Source of the DNA: Magnetococcales bacterium
Lineage (GTDB): Bacteria; Pseudomonadota; Magnetococcia; Magnetococcales; Magnetaquicoccaceae
Direction of reading: 5' to 3'
DNA: 53,782 bases
Assembly: GCA_011089965.1 (NCBI GenBank)
Contig: JAANAU010000025.1
Coordinates: forward strand, 1 to 53,782
The translations under genes and the position numbers were made by a program. This document shows positions 45,339 through 53,782 of the stretch, one piece after another. Under the pieces are notes generated by a model. It made no database searches. It worked only from the letters and a program-made list of their open reading frames with translations, and had not been told where the DNA came from. How positions within the stretch are numbered: the first letter of the stretch is position 1; every line of letters starts with the position of its first letter.

Positions 45339-46111
45339 TGCCTGGTCCAATCTTTCAATTCCACGACGGCATCATCCTGTTCATGAGTGATGATATTGAA
45401 TATTTTTTTCAATCTTTCAAAATTTCTTGATGCATTGAAGCCCAGTTTCCCGTGTGCGATTTGATTGTTGATACGTTTGAAAACCTGTCGTGACGTAGAC
45501 CAGACCAACAAATCCTCTTTCAGTTCCACAGGCTGTTCAATACGCACCTCCCATATCCATGACAACAAATCCGATTGCTGATGATTCCATGCAAAACGGG
45601 CTGGCAGATTCGGATCCCCCCAGGCTGGTGGAACCAAAAAATTTGGCGGCTGCTGCGCACAATAAGCATTCATGTTGTTGCCAAAATAATCCTTCAAATA
45701 GTCGGCAAACGGTTCCCGCCATTGATCCAAAGGGTATCGATTCTGCTGCAAAAAAAACACGGCTGGATTTTTGGGGTCACTCCCGGCAAGTGCCAGAAAC
45801 GGATCACATTTGCCAGCATACACCCCACCCGAATCGCAGGGTGCCACATGGCCTGCTTTTCCTTGTTCAAAATCCGGCGCGTAAGCAAAGGCGATCTCCC
45901 CATACTGCGGTATCGCGTGTCCCGCATAAAAATAGACACAACGCGACCATCCACACGCCATCTGTACGTCGCGTGGTGTGCGGGAGGCATCGCGGGTCAC
46001 CTGCCATGCACCCGAGCCTTTCAGAATGCTCTCGATTTCCGCGACCCCGGCCACCCGCATCAAGGGAATCGATCTGGCCAGACGTTGATGCTCCGGTTCA
46101 TTCTGCTGCAT
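45317..46111 (-). CDS. Uncharacterised protein, first gene of the KGGVGR cassette
   Basis: 264 residues, soluble. The notable segment is RCVYFYAGHAIPQYGEIAF ... GHVAPCDSGGVYAGK, followed by a Trp-rich stretch (LLSWIWEVRIEQPVELKEDLLVW) and a helical tail. The order Arg, then YGE-strand, then DSGG and a WEVRI strand loosely recalls ADP-ribosyltransferase-like folds, but I cannot support that assignment. ATG at 46111 lies after a 260-bp divergent intergenic region that must hold its promoter. It overlaps the middle gene by 22 bp. Confidence 0.8.
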   Translation of the reverse strand: MQQNEPEHQRLARSIPLMRVAGVAEIESILKGSGAWQVTRDASRTPRDVQMACGWSRCVYFYAGHAIPQYGEIAFAYAPDFEQGKAGHVAPCDSGGVYAGKCDPFLALAGSDPKNPAVFFLQQNRYPLDQWREPFADYLKDYFGNNMNAYCAQQPPNFLVPPAWGDPNLPARFAWNHQQSDLLSWIWEVRIEQPVELKEDLLVWSTSRQVFKRINNQIAHGKLGFNASRNFERLKKIFNIITHEQDDAVVELKDWTRQWLTRQP

Positions 46112-46373
46112 AGGGAATCACCCGAATCGTACCCGCAATCGATATTTCCAAAATACCTTGCTCACCCAATTGATGGCAGGATAGAACTGCACTGCATGAT
46201 TTGTAAAGTTTTTTTTTAAGTCCCTGTCAACCTGTACGACATGCAGTCAACTCCCGGACCGGCATCCTCATGACCCGTCATCTGGATTAATGGAACTTTA
46301 GACCCTTGCCAACAGGGTCGTTATAAGGCAATCTTTTGCTCCTTCCGTTTGGCACCCCAGCATTGCAGGACAT

Positions 46374-47261
46374 ATGAAGATGGCCGACACCGACGATCTG
46401 AAAGAGACCCACGATTATCACCTCACTGTACCCCAACAGGCCGAACCGTTTCCACTCAAAGGGTGTCATGCCCTGGATTGGGGCATGCAGAACCGTCTGT
46501 CCAAAATCTTCTCTCCGGCGACCGGTCGCACGGTGATGCTGGCAGTGGATCATGGATATTTCATGGGACCAACCACCGGGTTGGAACGGATCGATGTCAC
46601 GATCAACCCCTTGTTGAAATTTGCCGACACCTTGATGTGTACCCGGGGCGTGTTGCGAGCTTTGACTCCCGCCACTTTTACCAAAGGGATCTCCCTGCGC
46701 GTCAGCGGCGGACCGAGCATCCTCAAAGAGCTGTCCGACGAACGGATTGCAGTGGACATTGAGGATGCCTTGCGCCTGAATGTCTCGGCCATGGCAGTCC
46801 AGGTCTTTATCGGTGGCGAACATGAAACCCAGTCCGTTCATAACATGACCCGCCTGGTGGATCAGGGGTTGCGCTATGGTCTGCCGGTCCTGGGAGTCAC
46901 TGCCGTGGGCAAGGAGTTGACCCGCGACGCCAAATACATGCGACTGGCCACGCGCATCTGTGCCGAACTGGGCGCAACCTTTGTCAAAACCTATTACGTG
47001 GCCAAAGGATTCGAGACCGTCACAGCCTCCTGCCCAGTGCCGATTGTGATTGCCGGCGGCAAAAAACAGCCCGAAGCCGATGCCTTGACCATGGCCTATC
47101 AGGCCATCCAACAAGGTGCTGCCGGAGTGGACATGGGCCGAAACATCTTTCAGTCCAATGCCCCGGCTGCCATGATCCAGGCCGTGGGCAAGGTGGTGCA
47201 TGAAGGGTTCACCCCGCGTGAGGCGTATGAATTCTATCAAGATCTCAGTTCCGGATCATGA
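46374..47261 (+). CDS. DeoC/FbaB-type aldolase, LsrF-like
   Basis: 295 residues, TIM-barrel class I aldolase family. It carries [24 protein letters not shown] (Schiff-base lysine region) and VIAGGKK, and its length equals LsrF (about 291). LsrF is a thiolase that cleaves the phosphorylated AI-2 product to acetyl-CoA and dihydroxyacetone phosphate; relatives act in other sugar-phosphate pathways. No lsr transporter or kinase is present, so the substrate is uncertain. ATG at 46374 or 46380. The stop overlaps the next gene (ATGA), so aldolase and aldolase/dehydrogenase are coupled. Confidence 0.88.
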   Translation: MKMADTDDLKETHDYHLTVPQQAEPFPLKGCHALDWGMQNRLSKIFSPATGRTVMLAVDHGYFMGPTTGLERIDVTINPLLKFADTLMCTRGVLRALTPATFTKGISLRVSGGPSILKELSDERIAVDIEDALRLNVSAMAVQVFIGGEHETQSVHNMTRLVDQGLRYGLPVLGVTAVGKELTRDAKYMRLATRICAELGATFVKTYYVAKGFETVTASCPVPIVIAGGKKQPEADALTMAYQAIQQGAAGVDMGRNIFQSNAPAAMIQAVGKVVHEGFTPREAYEFYQDLSSGS

Positions 47262-49339
47262 AAAGTCGCTGGTCAGATGCCGAAGCTGAAGAGTTCGTCC
47301 AACGCTATGGAAGCCGTTGGGGCGAACGGTTGGCCTTGCGCACCTATACCAGCCGTTTGCTGGGCGCTGAAAAAGGGTTGGTCCTCCATGGCGGTGGCAA
47401 CACCTCGGTCAAAGATCAGGGACGCGATCTGCTGGGGCGGGAGTTGCCGGTCATTTTCATCAAGGCCACGGGCTGGGATTTGGCCACCATCGAACCCGAA
47501 GGACACTGCGGCCTGGAACTGGAGCCATTGCGTCCCCTGAGCACCCTGGATGCATTGGATGAGGCCACCATGGTCAATGCCGTATGCATCCGTCGTCTGC
47601 ATGCCGACAGCCCGGCTCCCTCGATTGAAGCACTGTTGCATGTATTCTTGCCCCACACCTTTATCGATCATACCCATGCCGATGCCATTCTGGCGCTGAC
47701 CAATCAGCCGGATGGTGCGACTCTCGTGCGTGCGGCCCTGGGAGAGCGGGTCATCATTCTGCCCTATGTCCATCCCGGCTTTGCCCTGGCCAGGGCCGTG
47801 GCTGTGGCCCATGCCGCCCACCCCGAAGCCAACGGCATGGTGCTGATGCATCACGGCCTGATCACCTGGGGTGAAAGCGCCCGTCAGGCCTATGAAACCA
47901 CCATCGACCTGGTCAACCGGGCCGAAAGCTACATCGCAACCCACTCCCGGGCACCCAAGGCCTTGCGGCGCGTCACCACCATTGCCTCGGCCCGTGAACG
48001 CTATCTGGACGCAGCCCCTGTGATCCGTGGTCGCCTGGCCATCCCGACCGGAGATGCCGATCACCCGTACCAACGTTTCATCCTGTTGCCTGCGATCACC
48101 CGCGAAACCCTCAATCTGGTCGATTCCGAACAGGGACGCACGCTGGCCATCACCCCCCCTCTGACCACGGATCATCTGATCCGGACCAAACATCTGCCGC
48201 TCTGGATCGATGACCATGACGCGATCCCCACTGCCATAGCCGGATATCAGTCTGCCTATCGGGAGCGGTTCGACCGGTTGGCCGATCTGGAAGGGCGTCC
48301 CACGCCGTTCGATCCCTCCCCCAGAGTGATCTTCATGCCGGGAATCGGTGCCATCTGCGCCGGTCGAACCGCTGCCGAGGCGGAAATCACCCGCGATATC
48401 CTGCTGCAAAGTCTGACGGTCAAAAATCAGATCGCAGCCATGAACAGCAGTTATCTGGGACTCGACGACCCGGAACTGTTTGCCATGGAGTATTTTCCCA
48501 GCCAGGTGCGCAAATTGCGCCCGATCTCCGCCCATGCCCTGGCCCGTCAGGTGGCACTGGTCACCGGAGCGGCAGGGGCCATCGGTGCCGGGATCTGCCG
48601 GGAGCTTTTGGCCCAGGGGTGTCATGTGGCCGCTGCCGATCTGCCCGGTGCCGGACTCGACAGTCTGGCTGAGGAGTTCAACCGTCACCATCCGGGTCAA
48701 CTGCTGCCTGTGGCCATGGACGTGACCCAACCCGAGTCGGTCACTGCCGGTTTTGCTCTGGTCGTGGAACGTTGGGGCGGCGTGGATATCCTGATTCCGA
48801 ATGCGGGTCTGGCCCATGTGGCGGGCCTGGATACCCTCAAACTGGCAGCATTCCAAAAAATCCACAAGGTCAACGTGGAAGGGACGCTGCTGGTGTTGGC
48901 CGAGTCGGCGCGCCTGTTCAAACGTCAGGGGACTGGCGGGGATGTGGTGTTGATTTCGACCAAAAATGTCTTTGCTCCCGGTGCCCGGTTTGGTGCCTAC
49001 AGCGCCACCAAAGCCGCAGCTCACCAGTTGGCGCGCATTGCTTCCCTGGAGTTGGCCGAGTTCGGGGTGCGGGTCAACATGGTGGCCCCGGACGGGGTGT
49101 TTGCCGATGGTGCCCGTCCCTCTGGATTGTGGGCTGAAGTCGGACCGGATCGTATGCAGGCACGCGGCCTGGATGCCGATGGTTTGCAAGAGTATTACCG
49201 CAACCGCAACCTGTTGAAAGCACGCATCACCGCCCAACATGTGGCCAATGCGGTGCTGTTTTTTGTCACGCGCCAAACCCCGACCACCGGTGCCACCCTG
49301 CCGGTGGACGGCGGTCTGCCCGACGCCACCCCGCGCTGA
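47258..49339 (+). CDS. Bifunctional class II aldolase / short-chain dehydrogenase (RhaD-type fusion)
   Basis: 693 residues. The N-terminal half is a class II aldolase with zinc ligands in HTHAD and MHHGLITWG. The C-terminal ~260 residues are an SDR with [11 protein letters not shown] ([11 protein letters not shown]), a serine region LISTKN and the YSATKAA Tyr/Lys pair, ending [12 protein letters not shown]. The layout is that of the bifunctional rhamnulose-1-phosphate aldolase/lactaldehyde dehydrogenase family. The usual rhamnose genes are absent, so the sugar is open. It starts by overlapping the LsrF-like stop and ends 18 bp before the HA-repeat gene. Confidence 0.9.
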   Translation: MKSRWSDAEAEEFVQRYGSRWGERLALRTYTSRLLGAEKGLVLHGGGNTSVKDQGRDLLGRELPVIFIKATGWDLATIEPEGHCGLELEPLRPLSTLDALDEATMVNAVCIRRLHADSPAPSIEALLHVFLPHTFIDHTHADAILALTNQPDGATLVRAALGERVIILPYVHPGFALARAVAVAHAAHPEANGMVLMHHGLITWGESARQAYETTIDLVNRAESYIATHSRAPKALRRVTTIASARERYLDAAPVIRGRLAIPTGDADHPYQRFILLPAITRETLNLVDSEQGRTLAITPPLTTDHLIRTKHLPLWIDDHDAIPTAIAGYQSAYRERFDRLADLEGRPTPFDPSPRVIFMPGIGAICAGRTAAEAEITRDILLQSLTVKNQIAAMNSSYLGLDDPELFAMEYFPSQVRKLRPISAHALARQVALVTGAAGAIGAGICRELLAQGCHVAAADLPGAGLDSLAEEFNRHHPGQLLPVAMDVTQPESVTAGFALVVERWGGVDILIPNAGLAHVAGLDTLKLAAFQKIHKVNVEGTLLVLAESARLFKRQGTGGDVVLISTKNVFAPGARFGAYSATKAAAHQLARIASLELAEFGVRVNMVAPDGVFADGARPSGLWAEVGPDRMQARGLDADGLQEYYRNRNLLKARITAQHVANAVLFFVTRQTPTTGATLPVDGGLPDATPR

Positions 49340-49357
49340 TCCGATTCCGAGTCTGCC

Positions 49358-52300
49358 ATGCTGCCGCGTCATCCCAAGGCAAAATCCTTGATCGAAAACG
49401 GCCTGTTTCAGGATGTCTCCCGTTTTGCCGAGTTGGAATTGCGTATCGCATCCTGTGAGGATCCACAGGATCGTCAGGCAGCCTTTGCCTTGTTTGTCGA
49501 AGGTCTGCTCACCACCCGCGCCATCCACCGTGCCGTGGAGTGTTGGCCCACGGGTCAGATGCCCCTCGATGCCCGTCGTCGCCTGGGCATGCCTGCTCAC
49601 CTGCCCGGTGCAGACGGAGTGTTCCGTTCCCTGGAAGGGGAGATCCATGCCTATCAACTGCTTTTCCGTCCGGAACGGGACAAACCTTTGCCCGGCGAAT
49701 CCGACCGTTTTGCCCCACTGCTGGCTGCCACTTTGCAGCCATTGCTGATCACCAATGCCGACCACCTGACCAATGGATGGAAAAAGCTGAAAGGGGGTCA
49801 TGCGCTGCGCGGGATCGATCTGGATCGTTTGGAGCCGCGCGTTTTTCAGACCATCCGACGCTGGCTGCAAGGGGCTGGAACCATGCTGGAACGGCCAGCC
49901 ATGCCCCCATTTCATGTGCGCACCCTGGAACAACTCCTGACACGCCTGGGGCAGAACGAACCGTTGACATGGCAGCTCTCCCCTGGTGCCGAAACAGAAC
50001 TGCTCACGTTGCGGCTGATTCAGCGTTTGGGCGGACGCCGGGTGGTCGTGGTGGTGTTGGCCAATCTGGAACATCTGGTCTATACACTACGACAATGGCG
50101 GCTGCATGTCGGCTGGGGCGATCTGGCCTTGGTGCAGATGGTGGAAGAGCCGGTCCCATCCATGGAACTGGATTTTCCCGTCACCACCCATCCGGAAGGG
50201 GTGCGACGTTTTCTTGCCTGGCATCACACCGGGGCACGGGTGATCCTGGTCACGGCACACCAGATTCCGTTGCTGGCGCGCGCCTTGATGGGATTTCCCA
50301 TGGTCGACCTGGTGGTCAGCTTTGCACCTCCGGCTGGCACCACCCTGCCTGCTGCCAAACAGCTTGTGTGGCAAAGCGGGAGTGTCAAGCGTGTCCGTGG
50401 CGAGGAGGTCGAATCCGTGGCAGTCTTGCCTCTGCCCCGCTCCTGGAAGCTTTTGTTGATGCCCGTGTCCGGCAACCGCACCGACAATCCGTTGTCGATC
50501 TTGCTGGCTGGAATCGCCAGGCTTGCAGAGATCCGTCATGTGCATGCCTATCTGCCAGCCGTTGAACCGAATCCAGGGGATCCACCCGAATTCGAGTGGT
50601 TTCAGATCGACAAGGAGGCCAAAAGCCTGGAACTGGAACGGGTTCGGTTGGCTTTTCAACGGGCACGACGGGCGGTGTGGGTGCATACTCTGCCGGTTGT
50701 CGCAGGACGTTGGTTGGCACCGGCGGATGTGGCGCTGTTTCTGACGCTCCCGGATGGAGCCGGATTGAGTCAGGCACTGGAGGCGATATTGGCAGCCAGT
50801 CATTCCACCGGCGCAGGCTGTCTGATGGTGCCGGTCTGGGTCAAGGATGGCCTGGTGGTGGATGCCAGCCTGATGTGGGATCTTTTGCGCAGAATGCGCG
50901 GGTTGGATCCCGCTTTTCATGCGCATGTGCGTGCTGCCATGGAGCAGTTGGGACGGGATGGACAATGCAATCCGGAACCGCTGTTGGCCCGGATTCAATG
51001 GGTGACTGATGCGGATCAACCGCCGAGCTGGTCCCGGGATGCGCTGTTTCCCGAACTCTTGCAACAGCTCGGAGACGTTTGGGATCAACGCTTTGGTGCC
51101 TTGTTGGCCTACCAGGCAACCCATGGGGATACGGCTGTACCGCTCCAGTGGCCGGACAACCCGGAACTGGCCGAATGGGCGGCGCGGCAACGTTTGGCCA
51201 AAATGCGCGGCACTTTGGATGCGGAACAACAGGCCCGCCTGGAGAAGATCGACTTTGTCTGGAATTTGGAGCAACACGCCTGGGAAATGGCCTTTTACCG
51301 TTTGCAGCGATTTGTGGAACATCATGGCCATGCTCGGGTTCAAGACCCCTGCCAGGAAGATGTCGCCCTGGGGGAGTGGTGTGTGCGACAACGCCAGCTC
51401 AAGAAAAAAGCGAAACTCTCCTCAGAGCTGGAACAACGCCTGGAGGGAGTCGGATTCATTTGGGATCTGGAAGAGTATGCCTGGGAAGAGTCGTATCAGC
51501 TTTTCTTGCGGTTCAAGGGGTTGCGTGGTCACGGCAAAATTCCCAGTTATTGTCCCGAAGATCCTCTGCTGGCCAAATGGGCAGACAAACAGCGCAAAGA
51601 AAAAGAGTTGAAAAAATTGCCTTCTGAACGGATCAAGCGTCTGGATGCCGAGGGGTTTGTCTGGGATCTGGCGGCTGCGGCCTGGGACGAGATGTGCGAG
51701 GTGTTGCGTCAACACTGGCTGAAATATGGACATGGCAAGGTGCCCAAAGAGTGGCCGGAAAATCCCACCTTGGCCATCTGGTCTGAAGAGCAGCGCCGGC
51801 TGCGTGCCAAGGGTGGACTGACGGATGAGCGCATCGCCCGCCTGGAGGCATTGGATTTTGTCTGGGATTTGAAAAAGGCACGCTGGGAAGAGGGATGGCA
51901 ACTGTTTCAGGAGTTTCGTATCCAGAATGGCCATGGGCGCATTCCCGATCCCTGTCCAGACTCCTGGCAGCTCGATCAGTGGGCGCGGGAGATGCGACGT
52001 GCCTGGCGTTTGGGGCAGCTGGATCCCAAAATCCAGGCCCGTATGACCGAAGCCGGTTTTGTCTGGGATCTGGAACAGGCGGTTTGGGAGGATCATTTTC
52101 AGGCGCTTGTCGATTTTCATCAAGAATACGGTCATTTCAATGTGCCCAAAGAGTGGCCGGAGCTGCCGGAGTTGCCGACCTGGGTCAAGACCCAACGTTT
52201 GATGCGGGACAAGGAAAAACTGGATGAGGAGCGATTGACCCGGTTGGTCTCTCTGGGATTTGTGTGGGATGCGCGTGATGCGGCCTGGGAGGAGATGTTT

Positions 52301-53077
52301 CTGGCTCTGACCCGGTTTCAGCAGACGCGCAACCACTGCCTGGTGCCAACCAACTGGGAGAGTGATCCGGCCTTGGCCCGCTGGGTGGAACAACAACGAC
52401 GCGATTATCGCCTGAAACTGTCCAGACCTGAACATGTGCAACGGTTGGAATCTCTGGGATTTGTCTGGGACTCGAAGGCGATTTTCTGGGAAGAGATGTT
52501 TGCTGCCCTCACCGAATATCGGGAGCGACACGGCGATTGTCTGGTGTCGGAAAATGCCACGGAGCAGTCGCAATTGGGTTGGTGGGTGGCTGCACAACGC
52601 AAGGCGCGGCTGGCCGGGCAACTGGAGCCGGAGCGGGTACAGCGGCTGGATGCCATCGGTTTTGTGTGGGATGCCCAGGAGGTGATCTGGATGGAGTCGT
52701 TCCGGGCATTGGAAGCGTTTCATGGTCATCATGGTCATGTTGTCGTGCCCACCGATTGGCCGGAAAACCCCCGTCTGGCCTCCTGGGTCGCCACTCAGCG
52801 CACTGCCCGTCAGAAGGGTCATTTGGGAGAGAAACGCACCGCTTTGTTGGACCATCTGGGCATGGTGTGGGATGGCAAAGAGGCTATTGCAGAAGAGATG
52901 ATGCAGCAGTTGCGCGCCTTTCACGCCCGTTACGGCCACTGCGAGGTTCCGTTGGAAAGTCCAGAGTTTCCGCGTTTGGGATTGTGGTTGCAATTTCAGC
53001 GACAAGCCAAAAGGGATGGCCAACTGGATCCAGTCCGTCTGGCCCGGTTGGAAGAGATCGGAGTGACCTGGAAATGA
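49358..53077 (+). CDS. Catalytically degenerate nuclease-helicase with ten HA (helicase-associated) domains
   Basis: 1239 residues, no stops or frameshifts. Residues 1-~125 resemble the PD-(D/E)XK domain that precedes some SF2 helicases, with Asp86 kept but the QxK motif reading QLLF (100-103). Residues ~200-500 follow a helicase plan with key residues lost: Walker A GTGKT reads GAETE (210-214), the DEAH position reads FAPP (322-325), and motif VI QAxGRxxR reads QALEAILA (472-479). From Trp575 to the end are ten ~67-residue HA domains (consensus WEE-x-F ... GHxxVP-x-WP ... W ... QR ... GFVWD). HA domains are thought to bind nucleic acid. It follows the aldolase fusion by 18 bp. Likely a non-enzymatic DNA/RNA-binding protein. 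Confidence 0.85.
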   Translation: MLPRHPKAKSLIENGLFQDVSRFAELELRIASCEDPQDRQAAFALFVEGLLTTRAIHRAVECWPTGQMPLDARRRLGMPAHLPGADGVFRSLEGEIHAYQLLFRPERDKPLPGESDRFAPLLAATLQPLLITNADHLTNGWKKLKGGHALRGIDLDRLEPRVFQTIRRWLQGAGTMLERPAMPPFHVRTLEQLLTRLGQNEPLTWQLSPGAETELLTLRLIQRLGGRRVVVVVLANLEHLVYTLRQWRLHVGWGDLALVQMVEEPVPSMELDFPVTTHPEGVRRFLAWHHTGARVILVTAHQIPLLARALMGFPMVDLVVSFAPPAGTTLPAAKQLVWQSGSVKRVRGEEVESVAVLPLPRSWKLLLMPVSGNRTDNPLSILLAGIARLAEIRHVHAYLPAVEPNPGDPPEFEWFQIDKEAKSLELERVRLAFQRARRAVWVHTLPVVAGRWLAPADVALFLTLPDGAGLSQALEAILAASHSTGAGCLMVPVWVKDGLVVDASLMWDLLRRMRGLDPAFHAHVRAAMEQLGRDGQCNPEPLLARIQWVTDADQPPSWSRDALFPELLQQLGDVWDQRFGALLAYQATHGDTAVPLQWPDNPELAEWAARQRLAKMRGTLDAEQQARLEKIDFVWNLEQHAWEMAFYRLQRFVEHHGHARVQDPCQEDVALGEWCVRQRQLKKKAKLSSELEQRLEGVGFIWDLEEYAWEESYQLFLRFKGLRGHGKIPSYCPEDPLLAKWADKQRKEKELKKLPSERIKRLDAEGFVWDLAAAAWDEMCEVLRQHWLKYGHGKVPKEWPENPTLAIWSEEQRRLRAKGGLTDERIARLEALDFVWDLKKARWEEGWQLFQEFRIQNGHGRIPDPCPDSWQLDQWAREMRRAWRLGQLDPKIQARMTEAGFVWDLEQAVWEDHFQALVDFHQEYGHFNVPKEWPELPELPTWVKTQRLMRDKEKLDEERLTRLVSLGFVWDARDAAWEEMFLALTRFQQTRNHCLVPTNWESDPALARWVEQQRRDYRLKLSRPEHVQRLESLGFVWDSKAIFWEEMFAALTEYRERHGDCLVSENATEQSQLGWWVAAQRKARLAGQLEPERVQRLDAIGFVWDAQEVIWMESFRALEAFHGHHGHVVVPTDWPENPRLASWVATQRTARQKGHLGEKRTALLDHLGMVWDGKEAIAEEMMQQLRAFHARYGHCEVPLESPEFPRLGLWLQFQRQAKRDGQLDPVRLARLEEIGVTWK

Positions 53078-53162
53078 TGGGATGGCCCATCCGGAAGGTG
53101 ACGGATTGGGCTTGCTTTTGTTGACGACATCCGGTAAATTAAGAGGATTGAATTTTTTCGTT

Positions 53163-53238
53163 GGGGGTGTAGCTCAGTCGGGAGAGCGCCTGCTTTGCAA
53201 GCAGGAGGTCATCGGTTCGATCCCGTTCACCTCCACCA
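53163..53238 (+). tRNA. tRNA-Ala (anticodon UGC)
   Basis: A full cloverleaf is present: acceptor GGGGGTG pairs with CACCTCC, the D arm is in TAGCTCAGTCGGGAGAGC, and the anticodon stem CCTGC/GCAGG encloses TTTGCAA (anticodon TGC). The T loop is TTCGATC, with discriminator A and encoded CCA. The T stem (ATCGG/CCGTT) has a T-T mismatch, otherwise normal. An intrinsic terminator follows. Confidence 0.96.
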
Positions 53239-53267
53239 ATTAAAGTTATTAGGAAAGTCTCAAAATC

Positions 53268-53296
53268 AAAGCCGCCTTCAAGGGCGGCTTTTTTTG
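53268..53296 (+). terminator. Intrinsic terminator after tRNA-Ala
   Basis: AAGCCGCC (53269-53276) pairs with GGCGGCTT (53283-53290) over TTCAAG, followed by a T run to about 53295. Confidence 0.9.
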
Positions 53297-53415
53297 TGCC
53301 TGAAAAGTCCAATGTTTCCAATGGTTACCAGAACCGGTCTGAAATTCCTTTCGGTCTGAACTTGGACCAGCGAACACCGAAAACCGCGTTCCTCATTCTC
53401 TCTCGGCCCGAATTC

Positions 53416-53574
53416 TCCTGAAGCTGTGGACCAGGGCCTTCCTGGTCCTGAACCTGTGGACCAGACATTTCCCTTTAAATATCAAAGTTCGCCCTGGTCC
53501 ACAGCTTCAGGACCAGTTTGATGGGGTACTTGCTACCAGAAAAAGTACAACCAGGATCTAACTTTGATCCTGGT
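53416..53574. repeat. Nested inverted repeats in the 3' intergenic region
   Basis: A 22-bp perfect inverted pair lies at 53416-53437 and 53491-53512. A near-copy, CCTGAACCTGTGGACCAG (53447-53464), lies in the loop. A second hairpin has arms ACCAGGATC (53550-53558) and GATCCTGGT (53566-53574). GGACCAG/CTGGTCC recurs throughout. No gene is seen in 53297-53715. The block may be an IS end, an integration scar or a regulatory structure. Confidence 0.7.
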
Positions 53575-53715
53575 CAGCATTTTGAAACGGATTTTCCCAC
53601 CCTGAAGACACCTGCACGCCTTGTCAAAACACCGCCCTTGGCCACCAGTCGCGTCACGTTTGGATGCTATTCAAAATAACTTGAACAAGTGGCAGTCAGA
53701 GAGTACCATGTTGGC

Positions 53716-53782
53716 ATGGCTACCAACGAACTCCTTGATGCGAAATACCGGAAATTGACCGGACTGCTCGACGAACGCGCCA
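53716..53782 (+). CDS. Start of a probable ISAzo13-type transposase (3' truncated by window)
   Basis: From ATG at 53716 the last 22 codons read MATNELLDAKYRKLTGLLDERA and continue past the window edge. The pattern (A-K-Y/F-R-x-L-x-x-x-L-x-E-R) resembles the N-terminus of ISAzo13-family transposases, which open with a similar helix. The evidence is short, so family and even gene status are tentative. The repeat-rich DNA before it is compatible with an IS boundary. Confidence 0.42.
   Translation, partial: MATNELLDAKYRKLTGLLDERA

Noticed and set aside
47273-50074. 933-codon minus-strand open frame
   Set aside because: It runs antisense through two real plus-strand genes (aldolase/dehydrogenase and HA protein) and has low-complexity composition.
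53139-53321. Minus-strand frame of 60 codons across the tRNA (peptide with GGGERDRTDDLLLAKQALSRLSYTP)
   Set aside because: It is the antisense translation of tRNA-Ala, a familiar spurious protein.

Overview
This is a chromosomal window from a Gram-negative, probably denitrifying proteobacterium. Coding density is high, signal peptides and Tat signals are of the proteobacterial kind, and the respiratory genes include cytochrome cd1 nitrite reductase. Gene content and base composition would fit a magnetotactic Magnetococcales/alphaproteobacterial relative, but the sequence alone does not settle the taxonomy.

Layout. (1) Bases 1-521 hold the 3' part of a DUF4351-type gene with a 12-bp coding repeat. 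(2) Bases 537-8025, minus strand, form a tightly overlapping sulfur and Fe-S assembly operon: cysE, iscR, a nifS-like desulfurase, iscS, iscU, iscA, hscB, then an FtsX-type ABC permease. (3) Bases 8293-15719 carry a respiratory module: a b6-like cytochrome b/ferredoxin/MvhD fusion, two small membrane proteins, a complex made of an Fe-S subunit, an NrfD-type subunit and a Tat-exported molybdoenzyme, and a pentaheme NapC-like cytochrome. (4) Bases 16060-27042 are the nir cluster: nirS, a c cytochrome, a SUMF1-family gene, nirC, nirF, nirG-like, nirH-like, a nirD-nirL fusion, nirJ, nirN and nirE. It makes heme d1 and the enzyme that uses it. Modules 3 and 4 have FNR-type promoters with the same geometry. 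Two families of hairpin repeat, each in inverted orientation, bracket nirG-nirH and nirJ. (5) Bases 27101-29755 continue with two secreted pentapeptide-repeat proteins, a heme A synthase and a DUF420 protein.

(6) Bases 29781-31848, minus strand, encode a CsoR/RcnR-family metal sensor and a CDF transporter with a duplicated His-rich N-terminal module. (7) Bases 31953-34266, minus strand, are a lexA-umuD-umuC SOS operon behind a palindromic box. (8) Bases 34521-41804 encode a thioredoxin-like [2Fe-2S] ferredoxin, an alpha-2-macroglobulin and PbpC. (9) Bases 41814-46111, minus strand, are an uncharacterised three-gene cassette ending in a KGGVGR ATPase with near-identical TPR repeats. (10) Bases 46374-53077 encode an LsrF-like aldolase, a RhaD-type aldolase/dehydrogenase fusion, and a 1239-residue protein that looks like a nuclease-helicase whose catalytic motifs are all lost but which keeps ten helicase-associated (HA) repeats. 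(11) A tRNA-Ala(UGC), a terminator, a repeat-rich intergenic stretch and the start of a probable transposase end the window.

The best candidates for undescribed biology are the dead nuclease-helicase with ten HA domains, the KGGVGR/TPR cassette, and the cytochrome b-MvhD/molybdoenzyme module beside nirS, whose molybdoenzyme has Asp where the third Fe-S cysteine is expected. All functional calls rest on reading motifs by eye; no database search was run.
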